A stretch of 64,000 nucleotides of DNA from Microbispora sp. NBC_01189 (GCF_036010665.1 NZ_CP108581.1:2647501-2711500); one strand, 5' to 3'. Shown: positions 49,439 to 58,256, counted from the stretch's first letter. The notes: generated by a model from the letters alone, not told the origin. Numbers and translations are program-made.

Positions 49439-50808
49439 TGGACGAGCCCATCCAGCTCGACGCCCTCGGCGCGGGCGGGCCGTACCGCAGCCGAAGCCGG
49501 CTGCCCATCCGCGAATTGGGCGGGCTGCCGGTCGCGGAGCTGAGCCTGGTGCCGCGGCTGTTCGTGCAGCAGGCGATGGCGGCCCTGCACCGGGCGCGGA
49601 CCCTACCGGCCGACGAGCGGGCGGCGGCCCTCGCCCGCGCGGGACGGCTGTTCGAGACCGGCGTCGTCGGCGGCCTCGGCGCGGAGGAGTATCGGCACAT
49701 CGTCAGCCGCGTCTCGGGGATGCCGATCACCGTGGTCCGCTCGGCGGCGTCCGGCATCGCGCACCGGGCGGGCGAGGCGTACCGCACGACCAGGTACGCC
49801 CGGCCCTGGGGCGCGGTGGACGACTGGCGCGATCCGCTCACCCGCACCGGGCAGGCGGTCTGGACCCGGCGCGGGGACGTCTTCGCCGTGCACGCGGCGG
49901 GCAACCATCCGGGTGTGCACACCCTGTGGCTGGAGGCCCTGGCGATGGGCTACCGGGTCGCGGTGCGCCCCTCCCGCCGTGAGCCGTTCACCCCGCACCG
50001 CCTGATCACGGCGCTGCGCGAGTCGGGCTTCGGCGAGGACCAGGTCGTGCTCCTGCCGACCGACTACAGCGTGGCCGACGACATCATCAGGGACGCCGAC
50101 CTCGCGATGGTGTACGGCGGCGAGGAGGTCGTGAACAAGTACGGCGACGACGTGCGGGTGCTGCCGCAGGGCCCGGGACGGTCGAAGATCCTGCTGACCG
50201 AGGACGACTGGGAGCGCCATCTCGGCACGATCGTCGAGTCGGTCAGCGCGTTCGGCGGGACGGCCTGTGTGAACACCACCGCCGTCTTCGTCGCCGGTGA
50301 TCCCGCGCCCGTCGCCGCGGCCGTCGCCGAGCGGCTGGCCGCGATCCCGAGCCTGCCGCCGGAGGACGACGCCGCGGTGCTGCCCGTCCAGCCGATCGCG
50401 GACGCGCGGGCCGTGGAGAAGTACCTGCTCGACCAGGTGGACGGCGCGACGCCGCTGCTCGGCGGGGACGGGATCGTGCACGACCTCGGCGACGGCAGCG
50501 GGGTGCTGCGCCCGGCGGTCTTCCTGGTGGACCGCCCCGACGCGCCGCAGACGGGCATCGAGCTGTCGTTCCCGTGCGTGTGGTTCGCGCCCTGGAGCCC
50601 GGACGACGGCGTCGGGCCGCTCAGGAACACGCTGGTGCTGACCGCCATGACGCGGGACGACGACCTGGTCGACCGCCTCGTGGACGACCCGTCGATCAGG
50701 AACGTCTACCTGGGCGACGCCCCGACGTTCTGGATGCCCCAGTGGGTGCCGCACGACGCCTATCTCGGCGAGTTCCTCATGCGAACAAAAGGTGTCATCC
50801 GCGCTTAA
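49438..50808 (+). CDS. LuxC/EhpG-like acyl reductase (aldehyde-dehydrogenase fold)
   Basis: 456 residues of the LuxC-type acyl-CoA/acyl-adenylate reductase family. The catalytic Cys277 is in AFGGTACVNTTAVFV; NADPH-binding HAAGNHPGVHTLWLEALAM precedes it. With the EhpF-like neighbour (overlap of 1 nt) it probably reduces an activated carboxylic acid to an aldehyde. EhpF-EhpG do this to a phenazine carboxylate in Pantoea. Substrate unknown here. Confidence 0.78.
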   Translation: MDEPIQLDALGAGGPYRSRSRLPIRELGGLPVAELSLVPRLFVQQAMAALHRARTLPADERAAALARAGRLFETGVVGGLGAEEYRHIVSRVSGMPITVVRSAASGIAHRAGEAYRTTRYARPWGAVDDWRDPLTRTGQAVWTRRGDVFAVHAAGNHPGVHTLWLEALAMGYRVAVRPSRREPFTPHRLITALRESGFGEDQVVLLPTDYSVADDIIRDADLAMVYGGEEVVNKYGDDVRVLPQGPGRSKILLTEDDWERHLGTIVESVSAFGGTACVNTTAVFVAGDPAPVAAAVAERLAAIPSLPPEDDAAVLPVQPIADARAVEKYLLDQVDGATPLLGGDGIVHDLGDGSGVLRPAVFLVDRPDAPQTGIELSFPCVWFAPWSPDDGVGPLRNTLVLTAMTRDDDLVDRLVDDPSIRNVYLGDAPTFWMPQWVPHDAYLGEFLMRTKGVIRA

Positions 50809-50821
50809 AATCCTGGAAACC

Positions 50822-50839
50822 GCCCAGTAGATTCTGGGC
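50822..50839 (+). promoter_or_regulatory. Hydrolase promoter: perfect palindrome around the -10 box
   Basis: GCCCAG (50822-50827) and CTGGGC (50834-50839) exactly flank the -10 TAGATT (50828-50833). The ATG of the hydrolase follows at 50840, so transcription should start at or beside it. A protein bound here would block RNA polymerase. Confidence 0.6.
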
Positions 50840-51955
50840 ATGCACGGCAGATCCCGCTGGCTGCGCCGCCTCCTGTGGACGCTCGCCGTCGTCGTGGTGC
50901 TCGGCCTGGCGGCCGTCGGCGGCGCCGGCTGGTACTACTCCGGCCTCGTGATCGACCCGGTGCACGAGGCCGGCTATCCCCTGGAGGTCACGGCTGTCCA
51001 CGGGGACGAGGTCACGATCAGGGGCGGCGCCGACACGGCCTCCCCCGGCACGTACGGCCTGACCTGGGCGGACGGCAACGCGCTGCTGGGACCGACGACC
51101 GCGGCCGTGGCCGGCACGGTGACCAGGAAGGTCACCCGGGTCGTCCGCGGCGACCTGCGCCCGGGGGTGCGCGCCTACCTCGACCGATGGCTGTGGGGGC
51201 ACGCGGCCCCGGCCGCCGCGGGCGTGCCGTACACGGACGTGACCATCCCCTCGCCGCTCGGCGGATTCCCCGGCTGGCGCACCGAGGGCACCTCGCGGAC
51301 CTGGGTGATCGCGGTGCACGGACGCAACGGCGGCCCCGGGGAGGCGCTGCGCGTGCTGCCGGTTTTCCACAGCCTGGGGATGCCGGTCCTGGGCATCACC
51401 TACCGCAACGACGAGGGCGCCCCGGCGAGCCCGGACGGCAAGCTCCACCTCGGCGCCACCGAGTGGCGCGACGTGGCCGCGGCGATCACCTACGCCCGGG
51501 CGCAGGGCGCGACCGGGATCGTGCTGTACGGCTGGTCGATGGGCGGCGGCATCGTGCCCATGACCGTACGGAGGCTGCCCGGCGAGCCGGTCAAGGCGAT
51601 GATCCTCGACAGCCCGGTCATCGACTGGCGGTCGCCCATCGCGCTCGGGGCCGAGCAGATGGGCGTCCCGGGCTTCCTCGTGACGGTGGGCGAATGGGTG
51701 GTCGAGCGGCGTACCGGCCTGTCGTTCGACGACGTGGACCACCTGCGCCACGCCCGCGAGTTCCGGGTCCCGACGCTGGTCTTCGTGGACGACGACGACG
51801 CGACGGTGCCACCGGGCCCGGCGCTGCGCTTCGCCGAGGACCGGCCCGACATCGTCAGGCTCGTACGGACCGCCGGGGGCGGGCACACCGGATCGTGGAA
51901 CGCCGATCCCGCCCGCTACGAGCGGGAACTCAAGGAGTTCGTCACGTCCCTGTGA
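50840..51955 (+). CDS. Membrane-anchored alpha/beta hydrolase
   Basis: 371 residues: an N-terminal transmembrane anchor (LLWTLAVVVVLGLAAVGGAG), a non-conserved region, and an alpha/beta-hydrolase domain from ~150. The nucleophile elbow is GWSMGGG; the acid is likely in VFVDDDDATVPP and the His in GGGHTGSW. The leaderless ATG 50840 sits 6 nt after the -10. Such proteins are esterases or thioesterases; substrate unknown. Its end overlaps the GNAT gene by 14 bp, convergent. Confidence 0.85.
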   Translation: MHGRSRWLRRLLWTLAVVVVLGLAAVGGAGWYYSGLVIDPVHEAGYPLEVTAVHGDEVTIRGGADTASPGTYGLTWADGNALLGPTTAAVAGTVTRKVTRVVRGDLRPGVRAYLDRWLWGHAAPAAAGVPYTDVTIPSPLGGFPGWRTEGTSRTWVIAVHGRNGGPGEALRVLPVFHSLGMPVLGITYRNDEGAPASPDGKLHLGATEWRDVAAAITYARAQGATGIVLYGWSMGGGIVPMTVRRLPGEPVKAMILDSPVIDWRSPIALGAEQMGVPGFLVTVGEWVVERRTGLSFDDVDHLRHAREFRVPTLVFVDDDDATVPPGPALRFAEDRPDIVRLVRTAGGGHTGSWNADPARYERELKEFVTSL

Positions 51956-52697
51956 CGGCGGGGATCACGACGGTCATCGAGCTGTGGACCAGGGTGAAGC
52001 CGAGTCGCTCGTACACGCGCCTGGCCGGATTCCCCTCGGTCACGGCCAGGCCCAGCCGGTCCCATCCCGTGGCGTACGCCCTCTCGCGGACCGCGGCCAG
52101 CATCCGGGCGCCGAGACCGGACGGCGTACGGCCGGGATGGCGGAAGACCTCGGTCACCCAGGCCAGGCCGCCGAAGCGGTTGACCAGGACCCCGCCGCCC
52201 ACCGCGTCGCTCTCGTCCACGGCCAGGACGCCGCAGGGCAGGAGCTCACCGAGCATCTCCCCCGCCAGCAGCGGGACGAGCTCATCGCGCAGCGCGGTGG
52301 CCCCGTCCCGCCGCCGATTGTCCACGTGGCCCGGCGGATACGCCGCCCACCAGGCCGGGAACACGTCCTCCGGCGCACGGTCACAGGGGACGAACCGGAA
52401 GCCCTCGGGTGCGGCCGAGTCCGCCGGCGGCGCCGTACGCAGGTCGCAGGTCATCTGGTGGGCGTGCCGCCTCAGACGGGCGCCGTGCGCGAGCAGTTCC
52501 CGGCCGAGATCGGGCGGCCCCGCCACGGCCCATCCGGGCAGCTGCTCCAGGATGACGCCGGCCGCCTCCGGACTCAGCACCTCCACCTGGTCGGCGCACG
52601 GCAGGCCGTATCTCTCGCCCTCGGTGTAGCCGAGCGCCGGGGAACCGTCCGACCCGGCCAGAGTCACTCGTCGCACGAGCAGAGGGTCGCGCGGCAT
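51942..52697 (-). CDS. GNAT-family N-acetyltransferase
   Basis: 251 residues; the C-terminal GNAT half has LGARMLAAVRERAYATGWDR and the end LAVTEGNPARRVYERLGFT (motif B). The N-terminal half is an accessory domain. ATG 52697 was chosen, the open frame upstream being Pro/Gly-rich. Substrate unknown. Confidence 0.8.
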   Translation of the reverse strand: MPRDPLLVRRVTLAGSDGSPALGYTEGERYGLPCADQVEVLSPEAAGVILEQLPGWAVAGPPDLGRELLAHGARLRRHAHQMTCDLRTAPPADSAAPEGFRFVPCDRAPEDVFPAWWAAYPPGHVDNRRRDGATALRDELVPLLAGEMLGELLPCGVLAVDESDAVGGGVLVNRFGGLAWVTEVFRHPGRTPSGLGARMLAAVRERAYATGWDRLGLAVTEGNPARRVYERLGFTLVHSSMTVVIPAVTGT

Positions 52698-53048
52698 CCC
52701 CTGGTCGGCAACCCTTTTTTCCGGAGCAGGCCCTCTTCGTCCGCGTCCTCCGGGAGAACGTCCGGGAAAAGACGGCGCGGCCGGGAACAACGGGCCCGGG
52801 CACGTGGTTTGATAAGGCGTGGCCGGTGTGCAGGTGTCCCCGGGCCTCACCTAATTTGCCTTCGCGGACTACCGTTCGGCTGGAGCCGCGTTGTGCCTTT
52901 CGCCGAGAGGCGACCCGGCACCGGCACCACACGTGCGGGACCCCGGCAGGATCCTCCTGCCGGGGTCCTGGCGTGTTCGAGGCCTCTGTCAGCCGTCGGG
53001 CCGCCCGTGGGGCGCGGAACTGTCGGTGGCGGGTGCCACGATGCGCTC
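52698..53048. other. Intergenic region with a strong hairpin, no gene
   Basis: 351 bp between divergent-looking neighbours. It contains the 52938-52968 hairpin. A half-site TTAGGTGAGGC (minus strand, near 52846-52856) recalls an iron box but has no second half. Confidence 0.5.
52938..52968. terminator. Hairpin, 14-bp perfect arms
   Basis: GGACCCCGGCAGGA (52938-52951) and TCCTGCCGGGGTCC (52955-52968) with a TCC loop. It stands 80 nt upstream of the methyltransferase and could end a short transcript from the left. Confidence 0.75.
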
Positions 53049-53702
53049 ATGCCCGAACCGAATCTCGAGTCGATCTCCTCCTACTGGGACGCGGCGGCGG
53101 ACACCTTCGACGACGAAGCCGACCACGGGCTTCGCGACCTCCGGGTCCGCGCCGCCTGGGCGGGACGGCTGCGCTCCTGGATGCCGCGGCCCCCGTCCGA
53201 CGTCCTCGATCTGGGCTGCGGCACCGGCTCGCTGACGCTGCTGCTGGCCGAGCAGGGACACCGGCCCGTGGGGCTGGACCTCTCACCGAGGATGGCCGAG
53301 GCCGCCCGCCGCAAGCTCGCCTCGGCGGGCTTCGCGGCGACCGTCCTCGTCGGGGACGCGAGCGCCCCTCCCGCCGCAGGCGCCTCCTTCGACGTGATCG
53401 TGGCCCGGCATCTGATGTGGACCCTGCCCGCGCCGGAACGCGCGCTCCGCACCTGGATGGGCCTGCTTCGCCCGCACGGGCGGCTGGTCCTGATCGAGGG
53501 CAACTGGCAGGCCTCCGACGACGGCCCGCCGTACGTCGCCGGAGCCCACGCGCTGCCGTGGCTCGGCGGAGTGAGCGCGGGGCCGCTCCTGGACGTGCTC
53601 CGGCCGTACGCCGCGAGCGTGCGGGCGGAGCCGCTGACCGATCCCGTGCTGTGGGGCAAACCGATCCACGACGAGCGCTACGCCGTCATCGCCCGCCGCT
53701 GA
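53049..53702 (+). CDS. Class I SAM-dependent methyltransferase
   Basis: 217 residues; SAM motif VLDLGCGTGSLTLLLAEQG, then VGLDLSPRMAEAARRKL and VARHLMWTLPAPERALRTW. UbiE/Methyltransf_25 type acting on a small molecule. ATG 53049 is chosen by homology; a clear -10 or ribosome site is not seen. Confidence 0.8.
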   Translation: MPEPNLESISSYWDAAADTFDDEADHGLRDLRVRAAWAGRLRSWMPRPPSDVLDLGCGTGSLTLLLAEQGHRPVGLDLSPRMAEAARRKLASAGFAATVLVGDASAPPAAGASFDVIVARHLMWTLPAPERALRTWMGLLRPHGRLVLIEGNWQASDDGPPYVAGAHALPWLGGVSAGPLLDVLRPYAASVRAEPLTDPVLWGKPIHDERYAVIARR

Positions 53703-53951
53703 CAGGTGGGGTGGGAAAACTCGCAACACCAGAAACGTAATAGTGCCGGAAACGACCGAACCCATCGTCTCAGGCAGGGCGGGGCAAAACGCGGGCCGGT
53801 CATCTCGCGGTTCAATGGCACGGATGCCCATCGGGTCATACGGAGTTCCGCCGGGAACGGCGCGGGAGGGGTCAATTCACCTGGACGGGCTCCGGCGGGG
53901 GTGCCAAGGATTGAGATGCAACCCGATCGCTGATCGGAGAGGAGTATCTCT

Positions 53952-55046
53952 ATGCACGGCACTCGATTCTCGTTACTGCTGGGTCCGGCAGTCCTTACCG
54001 CTGTATCGCTCTGGCCGGCCATCGCCTCGGCCTCCACCGTCCACCCGTCCGGCCACCTGGCCGCCGCCGCGCTGAGCGTGCCGCGGGCCGAGGAGCCGGG
54101 CACCGTCGGCGAGGAGTCGGAGGAGGCGGCGCAGCAGAGCGTACGCGCGTACGAAGAGAGCGGGTACGGGCGGGAGAGCGAAAGCGCCCTGGAAAGCGGT
54201 TCGAGCAGTTCGAGCGGTTCGAGCGAGGAGTCCGAGGAATCCGGCCAGTCGGCGAGCAATCTCGCCCTCCACTCACGGCCCTCGCTGCGGGAGTCCTCGC
54301 TGAGTGAGTCTTCACTGAGTGAGTCGTCCCTCAGCAGTCCGTCGCTCAGGAGTTCCTCGATGCGCGAGGCCTCCTACAGCCGTCCGCTCAGCTACAGCCG
54401 GACGATCACCTACCAGCGGCCGGTCACCCAGATGCGCATGGTGACCGAGAGCCGCCCGGTCACCTACACGCGTCAGGTCACCTTCCAGCGTCCGGTGTCC
54501 GAGACGCACATGGTCACCCGGATGCGCCCGGTCACCGAGACGCGCCAGGTCAGCTTCCAGCGGCCGATCAAGCAGACACGGTTCGTCACCGAGAGCCGCC
54601 CGGTCACGCAGTACGTGTCCTACCAGCGGCCGATCAAGCAGACGCGGTACGTCACCGAGAGCCGCCCGGTCACCCGGTACGTCAGTTACCAGCGGCCGGT
54701 CGTGCACTACGTCACCGAGAAGAAGGCGATAACCGAGCAGCAGACCTACCAGCGCCCGATCAGCGAGACGCGGTACGTCACCGAGAGCCGCCCGGTGACC
54801 AGGCAGGTCAGCTTCCAGCGGCCGATCACCGAGACGCGGTTTGTCACCGAGAGCCGCCCGGTCAGCTACACCCGGATGGTGCCGGAGACGCACCCGGTGA
54901 CCACCACGCACATGGTCAGCGAGAGCCGTCCGGTCAGCTACACGCGCATGGAGACCTTCCAGCGCCCGGTCGCGGAGACGCACTACGTCACCGAGAGCCG
55001 GCAGATCGCGTCGCACAGCTCGTCCAGTGACGACTGCGACCCGTGA
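53952..55046 (+). CDS. Secreted protein of degenerate YTV-like repeats
   Basis: 364 residues: signal peptide (cleavage after ASA, residue 27), an acidic Ser/Glu region (~45-105), a Ser-rich linker with SLSES repeats, then ~210 residues of short beta-strand units. The units alternate patterns such as YVTESRPVTRYV, SYQRPI and KQTRY; VTESRP-type occurs about six times and QRP(V/I) eight times. Planctomycete YTV proteins have the same style (YTV, VCRPV, ETR). The mature protein has one Cys near its end. ATG 53952 has AGAGGAG upstream. It is predicted to form fibrous or adhesive surface material. Confidence 0.75.
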   Translation: MHGTRFSLLLGPAVLTAVSLWPAIASASTVHPSGHLAAAALSVPRAEEPGTVGEESEEAAQQSVRAYEESGYGRESESALESGSSSSSGSSEESEESGQSASNLALHSRPSLRESSLSESSLSESSLSSPSLRSSSMREASYSRPLSYSRTITYQRPVTQMRMVTESRPVTYTRQVTFQRPVSETHMVTRMRPVTETRQVSFQRPIKQTRFVTESRPVTQYVSYQRPIKQTRYVTESRPVTRYVSYQRPVVHYVTEKKAITEQQTYQRPISETRYVTESRPVTRQVSFQRPITETRFVTESRPVSYTRMVPETHPVTTTHMVSESRPVSYTRMETFQRPVAETHYVTESRQIASHSSSSDDCDP

Positions 55047-55084
55047 GTGAGAGCTGAACCCGGCGCGTCACCGGCCGGGTGAAC

Positions 55085-55116
55085 GAAGGGCACGGGCCAT
55101 GCCGCCCGTGCCCTTC
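55085..55116. terminator. Bidirectional hairpin terminator
   Basis: GAAGGGCACGGGC (55085-55097) and GCCCGTGCCCTTC (55104-55116), perfect 13-bp arms with a 6-nt loop, between the convergent repeat-protein gene and the mosaic gene. Confidence 0.88.
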
Positions 55117-55140
55117 CACCTGTCCGTACGGGCTCGCCTG

Positions 55141-55791
55141 TCAGCCGCCGTCACCGGAGAAGTCGCACTCTTCGGCCCAGCCCGAGCCCGGCCGGGCGAG
55201 CTGGCCACTCACGCACACCTCGTCGACGACGTTGGACACCCCGGGCAGCCGGCTCGCCGCCCGTGCCACGGCCGCGTGATCGGCGTCGGGAGTGAGCCGC
55301 ACGCGGAAGGACTCCGGCAGGTCACCGACCCTGACCTCCTCCCGCAGGAGGGCGTTCGGCTCCTGCCCGCGGTAGTTCTCGTACGCCGTCCGCCGGTCCT
55401 CGAACTCGACCCCCGCCACGTCGGGACGGGCCTCCATGGTCCGCCTGACACGCTCCTTCTCCTTCGCGGTGGCGGCGCCACCAGCAGCACCTCCCTGCGT
55501 GCCTCCCCGAGGAGTGCGGACGTCTCCGCCGAGTCGGCCAGGTCGATGTTCCGCTGCGTACGGCGCAGCATGACCGCACGGCGGCGCAGCACCGAACGGG
55601 AGCCGTTCAGCACGCAGGTCCGGAGATAGGCGAGCGTGCACCACGTCCTCGGCCGTCTCCAGATCGCCCACGAGCAGCACCGCGAGCCGCACCAGGCTGA
55701 CCCGGTGCTCCCGGTACAGGACGACCAGATCGGCCTCGGGAGGCGGTGCCGGTGGCGCGGGCGCCGTCAACCGCGGGGATTCAAGGTCCAT
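55141..55791 (-). pseudogene. Mosaic of an ECF sigma-factor start and an FtsX-type extracellular domain
   Basis: A single 216-codon frame. Residues ~19-52 are sigma region 2 (LYREHRVSLVRLAVLLVGDL). About 20 codons of the expected helix are missing, and the sequence then continues as sigma in another frame: LAYLRTCVLNGSRSVLRRRA at ~55575-55640 on the minus strand. After ~55495 the first frame resumes with an FtsX extracellular-domain segment (RRTMEARPDVAGVEFEDRRT, LPESFRVRLTPDADHAAVAR). So two genes were joined by deletion plus frameshift. It may be a decayed sigma factor. Function is unlikely. Confidence 0.55.
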
Positions 55792-55884
55792 GCACAGTGA
55801 ACGCCCGGCCCCCCCGCATCCGCTGCTTCCAGATGGACGAGGCCCTCTCCGCTCGAACGGAAAGGTGTCATGCCGCCTGCCGGC

Positions 55885-56271
55885 TCAGGCCTCGCTGGCA
55901 TGGGCCGCCAGGATGCGCCAGCCGTGCTCCTCGGTGTGCGCCCACGTGCGCGTGTAGCGCAACCGGCCGCCGAAGGGCACGCCTGCGAACTCGCCCTCCA
56001 GCGTGCCGAGGAAGCAGGTCACCCCGGTCGTCCCCGAGACGAGGACGGTGAGGTCCTCCTGGACGACCTTCTTCATGACCTGGGTGCGCGAGCGGTGGTT
56101 GTGCAGGTCGAGCTCCTTGGCCTCGGGGTACAGCCGCCCGTCGGGAGGCCCGGTGAAGACGAGCCGCTCGTCGAGCAGCCGGTCGAGCTCCTCCACGTCA
56201 CCGTTGAGCTGGGCGTTCTGCAACCGCCGCTCGGCCTCGTACAACTCGTCCAGAAGGGTGCGGCCCGCCAT
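55885..56271 (-). CDS. SnoaL/DUF4440-like protein
   Basis: 128 residues of the NTF2-like fold: LLDELYEAERRLQNAQLNGD, VEELDRLLDERLVFTGP, and WAHTEEHGWRILAAHAS. ATG 56271 has AAAGGA upstream. Function unknown. Confidence 0.75.
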   Translation of the reverse strand: MAGRTLLDELYEAERRLQNAQLNGDVEELDRLLDERLVFTGPPDGRLYPEAKELDLHNHRSRTQVMKKVVQEDLTVLVSGTTGVTCFLGTLEGEFAGVPFGGRLRYTRTWAHTEEHGWRILAAHASEA

Positions 56272-56468
56272 GACTGTCCTTTCCGCCGGGAGCGTTCGTC
56301 GACCGGTGCCGACGGTAGTCCCGGCGGGGCCGCATACTCCATACCGCAGCCCACCTCCCTGGCTGCCCGGTCTCTCCCTCCCGGTCGTCCAGCACCGGCG
56401 GAGCCGCACGCAAGCCCTGATCATGGCGATACTGCTCCGCGGTGGTTTTCGTTAGTTTCGTTTCGAGG

Positions 56469-56474
56469 TACAGT
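56469..56474 (+). promoter_or_regulatory. -10 box of the antitoxin gene
   Basis: TACAGT, 35 nt before the antitoxin start. Upstream are three TTCGT direct repeats (56447-56464), possible operator units. Confidence 0.4.
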
Positions 56475-56509
56475 CCAGGTACGGATGCGTGTGGTGACGG
56501 AGGACTCGG

Positions 56510-57016
56510 ATGGGCGAGACGTCGTTGGCCGCTGCGGATGCCAGGACATTCCTGCCGGAGGAGGACCCTCAGACGCAGGCTGCCATAGTCGACCTGGTTG
56601 CGGAGCTGCACAAGAGAGGGCGCGCCGTCGCCGAGCGCCCAGCCCTGCTGACAGGCCCAGACAATTCGCCTCAGCTGCCTTTGCCGTTGCCGGTCTACGA
56701 GGCTCTTCTCCAGGTGGCAGAGGCGCTCTCGCGGGGCTTGGCCGTCACTGTCGCACCGCAGCACATGACGATGTCAACCTACGAGGCCGCCGAGCTGCTG
56801 GGAATTTCCCGGCCTACTCTCGTCAAGCTTCTGGAGACCGACGAAATCCCCTACCAGCGTGCGACCGATCGGCCGGGAGCACACCGGCGGGTGAAACTCC
56901 AAGACGTCCTGGCGTACAAAGAGAAGCGACGCGGTGAGCGGCACCGACTGCTGGACGAACTGACGGCAGAGTCCGTGGGCATGGGCATGTACGACAAGCC
57001 TGCCAACGAATTCTGA
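56510..57016 (+). CDS. Excisionase-type HTH antitoxin of a HTH-PIN pair
   Basis: 168 residues. MSTYEAAELLGISRPTLVKLLE is an HTH_17 domain (~88-140) as in antitoxins paired with VapC50-like PIN toxins; the N-terminal part is unstructured-looking. The C-terminus stops short of the usual ending of such antitoxins. ATG 56510 has GGAGGA upstream. The toxin remnant follows in an overlapping frame. Confidence 0.7.
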   Translation: MGETSLAAADARTFLPEEDPQTQAAIVDLVAELHKRGRAVAERPALLTGPDNSPQLPLPLPVYEALLQVAEALSRGLAVTVAPQHMTMSTYEAAELLGISRPTLVKLLETDEIPYQRATDRPGAHRRVKLQDVLAYKEKRRGERHRLLDELTAESVGMGMYDKPANEF

Positions 57017-57047
57017 GCGGCTCCGAAATGGGATTGCCGCACGCAAC

Positions 57048-57443
57048 GTGGACCGTACCTTGTCGTTTGTCCAGTCCGCCTTCCCTGAGGCATTTGTGGA
57101 GGGTTGTTGGGAGCCGCTGGAGGATGCGATGGGCAATCATGTCAAGGACCGGCATGTTCTCGCCGCGGCAGTTCGCGGACACGCCGACGTGATCGTCACT
57201 TCGAATCTTCGCGATTTTCCCAGCACTACATGCGATCAGTGGGATATCGAAGTCCAGCACCCGGACACGTTTCTGTTGTACGAACTGGAGTTGGCTCCCG
57301 ATGCCATCGTGCGTGTCCTGCGCGAGCAGGCCGCGGCGACCGGCAAGCCACCTCATCGGTCGATGACACTTGGGGACGTGCTTGCATCGCTCGAGAACTG
57401 TGGAGCTCCCGTTTTCGCTTCAGCGGTCCGCTCGTTGCTGTGA
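57048..57443 (+). pseudogene. PIN-domain (VapC50-like) toxin remnant
   Basis: The frame keeps the second half of the PIN domain: VKDRHVLAAAVRGHADVIVT, NLRDFP, and FLLYELELAPDAIVRVLREQ. The frame is open back to ~57000, reading RNGIAARNVDRTLSF before GTG 57048. The first ~50 residues, with the first catalytic Asp, are missing. A deletion fused it to the end of the antitoxin gene. Probably inactive. Confidence 0.65.
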
Positions 57444-57548
57444 CCGTCATCAGCCCATGCCGTCATCCTCCGGCGTGACCCCGACCTGCTCCGCCCGGGC
57501 ACCCGGAACAGGACAGGCGACGCACTCCGGCGTCGAGCCTCCGAGCGG

Positions 57549-58256
57549 TCAGCGCGTGGTGTCGCCGACGATCCGGCCGTCCCGGACGCGGATGATCCGA
57601 TCGCAGTGCGCGGCCACCCCGTCGTCGTGGGTGGCGACCAGCAGGGTCAGCCCCTGCTCGGCGACCAGGCGATCGACCAGCTCCATCATCTCCCGGCCGG
57701 TGGCCGAGTCGAGGTTGCCCGTGGGCTCGTCGGCCAGGATCAGCCGGGGGTCGCCGATCAGCGCACGCGCGACCGCGACCCGCTGCTGCTGCCCGCCGGA
57801 CAGCTGCGACGGCACGGCGTGCGCGCGGTCCAGCAGGCCCACGGCGGCGAGCAGCCGCCGGGCCCGTTCCGTACGGTCGAAGTCCACCCGGCGGGGCAGC
57901 ACCGGGGCGAGGACGTTGTCCAGGACGGTGAGCGCGGGCAGCAGGTGGAACCGCTGGAAGACGAAGCCGACGCTGCGGCGGTAGACCGACAGCTCACGGC
58001 GGCCGAGCGCGGTCACCTCCCGATCCCCGACCGTGATCGTGCCGCCGTCCACTCGCTCCATGCCGCCGATCAGGTGGAGCAGGGTGGACTTGCCGGAGCC
58101 CGAAGCACCCACCACGGCGACCCGCTGCCCCGCCGGGACATGCAGCGACACGTCGTCGGCGGCGACGATCCGGCCGTCTCCCTGACCGAACCCCTTGGTC
58201 AGTCCTCTGATCGTCACCTCGACACCGCGCCGGGTGCCGGTCGTACGCGCCTCCAT
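57549..58256 (-). CDS. ABC transporter ATPase of the Cys-rich peptide operon
   Basis: 235 residues, MacB/LolD-type: Walker A VGASGSGKSTLLHLIGG, Q-loop FVFQRFHLLP, signature LSGGQQQRVAVAR, Walker B LILADEPTGNLDS, and H-loop ATHDD. ATG 58256 was chosen (GGAG 8 nt upstream); GTG 58262 is possible. 12 nt after the permease stop. It powers the FtsX-type permease next to it, perhaps exporting the small peptide or giving self-protection. Confidence 0.9.
   Translation of the reverse strand: MEARTTGTRRGVEVTIRGLTKGFGQGDGRIVAADDVSLHVPAGQRVAVVGASGSGKSTLLHLIGGMERVDGGTITVGDREVTALGRRELSVYRRSVGFVFQRFHLLPALTVLDNVLAPVLPRRVDFDRTERARRLLAAVGLLDRAHAVPSQLSGGQQQRVAVARALIGDPRLILADEPTGNLDSATGREMMELVDRLVAEQGLTLLVATHDDGVAAHCDRIIRVRDGRIVGDTTR

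Noticed and set aside
48338-50808. Phenazine biosynthesis cluster
   Set aside because: Only EhpF/EhpG-like genes are present; no phz core genes.
52846-52856. IdeR/DmdR iron box
   Set aside because: Only one half-site is present and no iron gene is adjacent.
54400-55000. CRISPR-like or DNA-level repeat array
   Set aside because: The repeats are in-frame codons of the secreted protein, with amino-acid conservation greater than DNA conservation.
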